Shown: positions 58,816-64,000 of the stretch, in pieces
Numbering within the stretch: position 1 is the stretch's first letter
How the letters are laid out: every line of letters begins with the position of its first letter
DNA from: Paenibacillus arenilitoris
GTDB taxonomy: Bacteria > Bacillota > Bacilli > Paenibacillales > Paenibacillaceae
NCBI RefSeq assembly: GCF_014705655.1
Contig: NZ_JACXIY010000018.1
Location: 62,001 to 126,000 of the forward strand
Direction: 5' to 3'
DNA: 64,000 bases
Translations under genes and position numbers: made by a program
The notes under the pieces: generated by a model
Told to the model about the DNA's origin: nothing
The model's input: the letters and a program-made list of their open reading frames with translations, nothing else
Databases searched by the model: none

Positions 58816-60384
58816 ATGAGTAAAATCGTTTACTTGCCGCTAGACGAACGTCCATGCAACGCGAAGTATCCGAAGATGATTGCCGCCATCACCGACCTTG
58901 CGCTGGTCGCGCCGCCGGCAGCGCTGCTCGGCGCCAAGAAACGGCCCGCCGCGTTCGAGGGGCTCGCTCGCTGGCTGTCCGCGGAGGCGGAAAGAGCAGA
59001 CTACCTGATCGTCTCGGCCGATATGCTCGTATATGGCGGCATCGTGCCTTCGCGCCTGCACCAGCTGCCGTATGCGGAATGCGCCGCGCGGCTGTCGGTA
59101 CTGAAGGAATTGAAGCGGCGCAATCCGGCGCTCCGCATTTATGCCTTCAGCCTCATCATGCGGGCGCCGGCGTACGACAGCAGCGACGAAGAACCCGACT
59201 ACTACGAGCATTACGGGCAAGCGATATGCAGGTACGGCTGGCTGGAGGACAAACAAGCCGCCGCGCCGCCCGGCGAAGAGGAACGGCTGGAGCGGGAGCG
59301 TCTGCTCGCCCGCATCCCGCAGGAGGTACTTGGCGACTTCCTCCGGCGGCGCGCGACGAATGCCCGGATCAACGAGCTTGCAATCGAATTCGTGAAGGAA
59401 GGCGTCATCGACCAATTGATCATTCCGCTCGACGACAACGCCGAATACGGCTTCAGTCCGATGGAGCAGCGGAACCTGCTCTTCGCCGTCGAGCGCGGCA
59501 ACCTGATGGACCGCGTGCTCATCCATCCCGGCGCCGACGAAGTCGGCTGCATTCTGTTCGCCAAAGTGTTCTGCGAAGTGAAGCAATATCAGCCCGAAGC
59601 GTGCGTCCGCTACTCTTCGACGCGGGGGCCGGCCATCATTCCGAAATACGAAGACCGCAGCCTGAACGAGAGCGTCAAATCCCACTTGAACGCGGGAGGC
59701 GCCTTCATGGGCGACAGCGCCCATACGGCCGACTTCGTGCTGATGGTCCACTCGCCGCCCGTCTCCCAGCAGGACGTCGCCGAATCGCCCAATCCGTTCG
59801 CCAGACGCCACCGCGCCTATTATTCCGAGGTGCATACGGCGGAATTCGTAACGGCGCTGGACGCGCTGTCCCGCAGAGGGCATCTCGTCGCGCTTGCCGA
59901 CGTCGCGTCCTGCAACGGCGCGGATCATGCGCTCATGCAGCTGCTCGCGAAGAAGAACCTGCTGCGGCGGCTGACGGCGTACGCCGGCTGGAACACGTCC
60001 GGGAACACGCTCGGCACCGTCGTTTCGCACGCCATCGTCGCTTCCTATTACCGCAGGTCTCCTTCCCGTCCCGCCCACAGCGACGCGATGAGCGATCGTT
60101 TCCGGCTATACCGGTTCATCGAGGACTGGGGCTATCAGACGCTCGCGCGCCAGCAGATCGCCGCTCATTTGCCCGAGCTCGGAGGCAACTACTTCCAAAT
60201 CGGCCATATCCGGGAGCGGGTGTCGCAGCTCGTCACCGATAAGCTTCGCCGTTTCTGCACCGACTTCCTGGGCGAAGCGGCCGGCGGCGCGGCAGACGGC
60301 TTAAGCGCCGATCTCCCCTGGAACCGCATGTTCGAAGTCGATTTGACGCTGGGGCAGGATGGACCCGTGCGCGACGGGCGCTAG
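58816..60384 (+). CDS. DUF4127 family protein
   Basis: The function of DUF4127 is unknown. The ATG at 58816 follows TGGAGGTC and gives 522 aa. Conserved acidic motifs are LPLDERPCNAKYP at the start, DYLIVSADMLVYGGIVPSR, LIIPLDDNAEYGFSP, IHPGADEVGCILFA, and GWNTSGNTLGTVVSH near the end. The many Asp and Asn residues at strand ends suggest a metal-dependent or glycosidase-like active site. No signal peptide or membrane helix is seen, so it is cytoplasmic. It sits among amino-sugar genes, and its 3' end overlaps the convergent oxidoreductase by 4 bp. Confidence 0.88.
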   Translation: MSKIVYLPLDERPCNAKYPKMIAAITDLALVAPPAALLGAKKRPAAFEGLARWLSAEAERADYLIVSADMLVYGGIVPSRLHQLPYAECAARLSVLKELKRRNPALRIYAFSLIMRAPAYDSSDEEPDYYEHYGQAICRYGWLEDKQAAAPPGEEERLERERLLARIPQEVLGDFLRRRATNARINELAIEFVKEGVIDQLIIPLDDNAEYGFSPMEQRNLLFAVERGNLMDRVLIHPGADEVGCILFAKVFCEVKQYQPEACVRYSSTRGPAIIPKYEDRSLNESVKSHLNAGGAFMGDSAHTADFVLMVHSPPVSQQDVAESPNPFARRHRAYYSEVHTAEFVTALDALSRRGHLVALADVASCNGADHALMQLLAKKNLLRRLTAYAGWNTSGNTLGTVVSHAIVASYYRRSPSRPAHSDAMSDRFRLYRFIEDWGYQTLARQQIAAHLPELGGNYFQIGHIRERVSQLVTDKLRRFCTDFLGEAAGGAADGLSADLPWNRMFEVDLTLGQDGPVRDGR

Positions 60385-61442
60385 TCGAAATAAATTTCCC
60401 GTTTCTTCTCGGCGGATTCATAGATGCCGCAAAGCATCTTCATGACCTCGAGACCGTCCTCGACGGGACTGAGCGTCTCCTTCCTGCCGAGGCAGCTGTC
60501 GATGAAGTGGTTGATCTCGCTTTGGAAGCCGCTTGCGAAGTCAAACCCGAGCTGGTCGACCTGGGGCGTAACGTTGAGAATGGTGTCGTGCTGCTCGGAA
60601 ACGATGAACAGCCCGGGCTCGATTTCCGCCCCGCCCTTGTCGCCGAACAATTTGACCGTCATTTCATCCTGCTTCGCATGCAGCGTAAAGCTGACGTCCA
60701 CGACGAGGGAAGCCCCGTTGTTGAAGCGAATGATCGCATTGGCGAGATCCTCGACCGTGTTTTTGGCCGAATCGTAATCCGACGCCTTATAGAACGACAG
60801 ATTGTTAATGTTGGCGCGGTTGCCGAGCCGATTGTAGGCGTTGCCGCTAATCGACCTCACCTTCGGCTTGCCCATCAAATACCAGCACAAATCGATGATG
60901 TGCACGCCGAGGTCGATCAACGGGCCGCCGCCCGATCTTTCCTTATCCGAGAACCAGCCGCCGGGGTTGCCGAGCCGACGAAGACAGCTTGCCTTGGCGT
61001 AATAAATGTCGCCGAGCTCCCCCGCTTCGATGAACCGCCTTAAAAGCGCCGTGTTCGCCCCGTAACGTCTGACGAAGCCGACCTGCAGCACCTTGCCGCT
61101 CCGCAGCGCCGCCTGCTTCACCTTCTCCGCTTCTTCCACCGTTTTGCAAAGCGGCTTCTCGACAAGCACGTGCTTCCCGGCTTCCGCGGCCGCGATGCTG
61201 ATTTCGGCATGCGAATTGTTCCACGTGCAGATGCTCACGGCATCGATGGCGGGATCGGCCAGCAGCTCGCGGTAATCGGCGAACGTCTTCTCCGCGCCGT
61301 ACGCCGCGGCTTTCGTCCTTGCCCGTTCTTCGTTCAAATCGCATATCGCGTAGATGTCAACCTCCGGATTGCGCGCATAGGAACTGAGATGAATGTCCGA
61401 TATCGAACCTGCTCCGATTACGCCGACCTTAACTTTGCTCAT
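60381..61442 (-). CDS. Gfo/Idh/MocA family oxidoreductase
   Basis: This NAD(P)-dependent sugar or inositol dehydrogenase family has a Rossmann fold and a beta-sheet substrate domain. The 353-aa protein begins VKVGVIGAGSISDIHLSSY and shows ISIAAAEAGKHVLVEKPLCK, with the catalytic Lys in the EKP motif. It also has SGGGPLIDLGVHIIDLCWYL, whose D-x-x-x-H pair is usual. GGGGAGAAGG precedes the ATG. Its product or substrate is probably an amino sugar or 3-keto sugar given the neighbours. It lies downstream of nanE on the same strand, with a 126-bp gap holding a GCACGCCG/CGGCGTGC hairpin. Confidence 0.92.
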   Translation of the reverse strand: MSKVKVGVIGAGSISDIHLSSYARNPEVDIYAICDLNEERARTKAAAYGAEKTFADYRELLADPAIDAVSICTWNNSHAEISIAAAEAGKHVLVEKPLCKTVEEAEKVKQAALRSGKVLQVGFVRRYGANTALLRRFIEAGELGDIYYAKASCLRRLGNPGGWFSDKERSGGGPLIDLGVHIIDLCWYLMGKPKVRSISGNAYNRLGNRANINNLSFYKASDYDSAKNTVEDLANAIIRFNNGASLVVDVSFTLHAKQDEMTVKLFGDKGGAEIEPGLFIVSEQHDTILNVTPQVDQLGFDFASGFQSEINHFIDSCLGRKETLSPVEDGLEVMKMLCGIYESAEKKREIYFD

Positions 61443-61568
61443 TTAAGCCTTCTCCCCTTTATGAACGAATGGATCCGATCGTAGACGTCCCGCCTCGACG
61501 GATCGGTTGCGCACGCCGCATCGGCGTGCGGCTTCACGTCCCCTCCATCGGCATCCCTCCCCTGAACG

Positions 61569-62267
61569 CTAGCTTTGCGCCTTGACCTTAAGGCGCGTAA
61601 CGAAGCGCCGGACGATCTCCTGCGGCCTCGTAATCGCCGTTCCGATCACGACGGCGTGCGCGCCGGCCTCGTAACAGCGGAGGCATTCCTCGACCGTCCA
61701 TATTCGGCCTTCCGCGAATACCGGCGCGCGCCCGAGCGCCGCAAGCTTGCCGATCAGCTCGAAGTCCGGCCCCGCGAGCTGCGGACTGTAAGGCGTATAG
61801 CCGGACATCGTCGTGGAGACGACGTCGGCGCCGAGCTTCATCGCCTCCAAGCCTTCATCGAAAGTCGAGATATCCGCCATGATCGGCGTATCCGGGAAGT
61901 TCTCCTTGACGCCGGCGATCAGCCGCTCCAGCTTCTCGTTGCCCGGCCGCGCCATAGCGGTGCTGTCGATCGCCACGATGTCAGCGCCGGCGCGGACGAC
62001 CTCGCTCACCTCGCGTAGCGTCGGCGTAATGTATACGTCGCTGTCGGGGTAATGCTTCTTGTACAGCCCGATGACGGGAACTTTGCACTTCTTTTTAATA
62101 AAAGCTATGTCCTGCGGCGTATTCGCCCGAATTGCCGAAGCGCCGCCCGCTTCCGCCGCGGAAGCCATCGCGGCCATCATTTCCGGGCCGTGCAGCGGCT
62201 CGTTCTCCAGCGCCTGGCAGGAAACGATGAACCCGCCCCTTAAGCTTGCGATCAACGGACGGGTCAT
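61569..62267 (-). CDS. nanE: N-acetylmannosamine-6-phosphate 2-epimerase
   Basis: NanE converts ManNAc-6-phosphate to GlcNAc-6-phosphate, the entry into amino-sugar catabolism. The ATG at 62267 overlaps the ROK kinase stop (ATGA), giving 232 aa; the long open frame upstream is not coding. The TIM-barrel pattern is clear: FIVSCQALENEPLHGPEMMA (start), GASAIRANTPQDI, VPVIGLYKKHYPDSDVYITP, ADIVAIDSTAMARP, PIMADISTFDEGLEAMKLGA, DVVSTTMSGYTPYS and AHAVVIGTAITRPQ. Conserved catalytic Lys and Glu fall in these segments. Translational coupling to a sugar kinase supports the pathway. Confidence 0.95.
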   Translation of the reverse strand: MTRPLIASLRGGFIVSCQALENEPLHGPEMMAAMASAAEAGGASAIRANTPQDIAFIKKKCKVPVIGLYKKHYPDSDVYITPTLREVSEVVRAGADIVAIDSTAMARPGNEKLERLIAGVKENFPDTPIMADISTFDEGLEAMKLGADVVSTTMSGYTPYSPQLAGPDFELIGKLAALGRAPVFAEGRIWTVEECLRCYEAGAHAVVIGTAITRPQEIVRRFVTRLKVKAQS

Positions 62268-63223
62268 AGCGCCACCCGACTGGCTGCAGCGTCCGGACCG
62301 TAATGCCACACTTGAGCCGCGGCCCCGATGACGCCGGCGTTCGCGCCTACGCCGGCCGGAACGATCCGGCAATCGCCGCGCATGCTCGGCGACGTCCTTG
62401 CCGCCGCCTCCTTCGCAAGCGCCGCGAAGAACGCGTCCCCGGCCCCTGAGACTCCGCCGCCGATAATGACCGCTTGCGGGTTGAAGGCATGAATGATCCC
62501 GGCTACGGCCGAAGCGAGCGCCCGGATGACGCGGTCCATGACCAGCGCCGCGTAAGCCGCACCCCCGGACCAGTCCGCGAGCACCTCCTTCGCGCCGAGC
62601 CCGGCTTCCGCGGCAGTCCCCTGCGCGGCAAGCGTCTCGCGCGCAAGCCGGGCGATGCCGGGACCGGAAGCGTACAGCTCGACGCAGCCGTAATTGCCGC
62701 AGCTGCAGCGCGGCCCGTTGAAGTCGACCGAAACGTGGCCGAGCTCTCCCGCTCCGCCGGAAGCTCCGCGAAGAAGCCTGCCCGATTCCACGATCGCCCC
62801 GCCGATTCCGGTTCCGAGCGCCAGGCAGACGAAGTGGTCCAGCTGCCTGCCCGCGCCGAAGCATTTCTCCGCGACGGCCGCCGCGTTGACGTCGTTATCG
62901 ACATAGGCGGGAAGGCCGAACCGCCGCTCGACGATTTGCTTGATCGGCGTTCCGGTCCAGCCGGGGAGCGTATCCACCGCGAACGATACCTCTCCCGTCC
63001 GGAAATCGATCTGTCCCGCGCTTCCGATGCCGATGCCCTCGATCCTGGCGCAGCCATCGCCGATCACCCGGTCGATGCCTTCGACGACGGTCTGCATGAC
63101 GCCCTCGGCTCCCCGCGCAGCCTCGGTAGCGACGACGTCACCTCTCGCGATTCGGCCTTGTTCGTCGACCAGCGCGAACTGAATTTTGGTCCCTCCGATA
63201 TCTACCCCTACGGCATATTTCAT
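62264..63223 (-). CDS. ROK family sugar kinase (probable N-acetylmannosamine kinase)
   Basis: The 319-aa protein phosphorylates a hexose or amino sugar with ATP. Using the ATG at 63223 (GGAGGAGTG upstream), the N-terminal phosphate motif is YAVGVDIGGTKIQFALVDEQ. PAYVDNDVNAAAVAEK and the catalytic-Asp region precede LGTGIGGAIVESGRLLRGAS. The ROK zinc motif CSCGNYGCVE follows GELGHVSVDFNG. AVIIGGGVSGAGDAFF closes the ATP site. No DNA-binding domain is present, so it is a kinase rather than a repressor. Coupling to nanE makes ManNAc kinase most likely; glucokinase or GlcNAc kinase is possible. Confidence 0.88.
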   Translation of the reverse strand: MKYAVGVDIGGTKIQFALVDEQGRIARGDVVATEAARGAEGVMQTVVEGIDRVIGDGCARIEGIGIGSAGQIDFRTGEVSFAVDTLPGWTGTPIKQIVERRFGLPAYVDNDVNAAAVAEKCFGAGRQLDHFVCLALGTGIGGAIVESGRLLRGASGGAGELGHVSVDFNGPRCSCGNYGCVELYASGPGIARLARETLAAQGTAAEAGLGAKEVLADWSGGAAYAALVMDRVIRALASAVAGIIHAFNPQAVIIGGGVSGAGDAFFAALAKEAAARTSPSMRGDCRIVPAGVGANAGVIGAAAQVWHYGPDAAASRVAL

Positions 63224-63266
63224 TGCAGCACTCCTCCATCGTTTGTCCTGTCGCCCCGGCAAGCCG

Positions 63267-64000
63267 TCATCCCACGAGTCCGGTACGCTCGACGCTCTCG
63301 ACGAAATACTTTTGCGCGAATAAATACAGGATGAAAATCGGCAATATGCCGAGCAGCGTCCCCGTGTTCAAATATAGCGAAGTATGGGAGATGCCTCCGA
63401 CGTATTCCGGGCGCACCGTTCCCGGCAGCAAATCGAGCATTCTCGCAAGCAGCGTGTAATTCGGCGCGAACAAATTGACGAAATAGCTGTCGTTCCACTG
63501 CCAGATGAAAGAGAACAGGACGACCGTCGCGATGGCCGGCACCGCGTTCGGCAGCATGACCCGGAGAAACGTGCCGGGAACGCCCGCCCCGTCCACGTAC
63601 GCGGCTTCCTCCAAATCCTTCGGCAGCGAGCGAAAAAACTGGCGGAATATATAAATGTAAAGCCCGTTCTTGAGCCCCATGGCAAGACCCGACGAGATGA
63701 AGAACGGCCAGAAGCTCTCCAGCAAATTGACGCCGTCCTTGCCCGTGAACAGGCGGAACAGGCCGAATATGTCGAAAAACCGGTAATGCAGGTAGGTCGG
63801 CACCATGATCGTCTGCGGCGGAACGACGATCGTGAAGATGACGATGCCGAACAAAATGCCGCTTCCCCAAAACTTCAGCCTCGCGAAGCCGTAACCGGCC
63901 AGCGCGCACGAGGCGAATTGGAGCAGCGCCGTCCCGAGGCTAAGCAGCAGCGTATTGGTCACCGATTCGGGGTACTTCAAATAGTCCATGACCGTCTTGA
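63267..64000 (-). CDS. Sugar ABC transporter permease, MalG-type (N-terminus beyond window)
   Basis: This is the inner membrane permease of a carbohydrate ABC importer. The 240 visible residues from an internal Met include SVTNTLLLSLGTALLQFASC, IVIFTIVVPPQTIMVPTYL, and the EAA loop LPKDLEEAAYVDGAGVPGTF, which docks the ATPase. IFILYLFAQKYFVESVERTG gives the C-terminal family signature. In-frame codons continue upstream of that Met to the window edge (KTV before it) and the normal N-terminal helix is missing, so the gene is cut by the window. It lies 43 bp upstream of the ROK kinase gene and probably imports the amino sugar. Confidence 0.9.
   Translation of the reverse strand, partial: KTVMDYLKYPESVTNTLLLSLGTALLQFASCALAGYGFARLKFWGSGILFGIVIFTIVVPPQTIMVPTYLHYRFFDIFGLFRLFTGKDGVNLLESFWPFFISSGLAMGLKNGLYIYIFRQFFRSLPKDLEEAAYVDGAGVPGTFLRVMLPNAVPAIATVVLFSFIWQWNDSYFVNLFAPNYTLLARMLDLLPGTVRPEYVGGISHTSLYLNTGTLLGILPIFILYLFAQKYFVESVERTGLVG

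Noticed and set aside
58840..60078. 412-codon minus-strand frame opposite DUF4127
   Set aside because: It has no motif or ribosome site, and the plus-strand frame carries conserved DUF4127 motifs and AGGAGG-type signals.
61569..62864. 431-codon frame starting far upstream of nanE
   Set aside because: Its first 199 codons overlap the ROK kinase gene out of frame; the real nanE start at 62267 overlaps the kinase stop.

Overview
The window comes from an endospore-forming, high-GC Firmicute, most likely Paenibacillaceae (a Paenibacillus- or Cohnella-like organism). Signs of this are a division and cell-wall cluster carrying SpoVD and SpoVE, an RsfA-type sporulation regulator, a YhcN/YlaJ spore lipoprotein, bacillithiol synthesis (BshC), DAP-type MurE, strong AGGAGG ribosome sites, many TTG and GTG starts, and a carbohydrate-rich accessory end. 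No transposase, integrase, phage gene, rRNA or CRISPR array was seen.

Region 1 (1-19.4 kb, minus strand, read from high to low coordinates) is the dcw cluster: RsfA-like regulator, panE, a DUF3397 membrane protein, bshC, ahcY, a DUF4349 lipoprotein, then mraZ-rsmH-ftsL-pbpB-spoVD-murE-murF-mraY-murD-spoVE. Overlapping stops and starts (murE/murF, murF/mraY) mark translational coupling. Three 10-bp-spaced direct repeats ahead of mraZ look like its autoregulatory operator.

Region 2 (19.6-37.5 kb) is mostly conserved housekeeping. It holds a DUF2626 protein, a MidA-like methyltransferase, a secreted coiled-coil protein, an anchored solute-binding protein, a PIN-PhoH ATPase, a YhcN/YlaJ lipoprotein, an LCP protein, a YlaH-like pair, typA, two divergent TerC proteins, nifZ-thiI, a lytic transglycosylase, a HAD phosphatase, a nitroreductase and a TIGR02206 membrane protein. 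Between the LCP and YhcN genes lies an undescribed 39-codon transcription unit with its own promoter, ribosome site and terminator-like hairpin.

Region 3 (37.5-48.7 kb) is sensing and regulation. It has a histidine kinase/response regulator pair, a chemotaxis receptor behind a cyclic-di-GMP-I riboswitch with an expression-platform terminator, a DUF1836 regulator, a CNNM/CorC-type protein, a flavin-fold protein divergent from a MocR regulator, tRNA-Thr and tRNA-Pro, an M48 protease fused to ankyrin repeats, a tiny membrane protein and a GNAT acetyltransferase.

Region 4 (48.7-64 kb) is a sugar-utilisation island. It contains a GH2 glycosidase, an apparently fused two-permease ABC protein, an ADP-ribosylglycohydrolase-fold protein, a PhnP-like hydrolase, a sugar isomerase, an unassigned barrel protein, DUF4127, a Gfo/Idh/MocA oxidoreductase, ManNAc-6-P epimerase NanE, a ROK kinase and a truncated MalG-type permease. 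The last genes point to N-acetylmannosamine-type amino-sugar catabolism with several uncharacterised partners, and this is the best candidate for an undescribed pathway. Just before it, at 53.9-54.1 kb, sits an array of four near-identical palindromes spaced 51, 61 and 51 bp apart.
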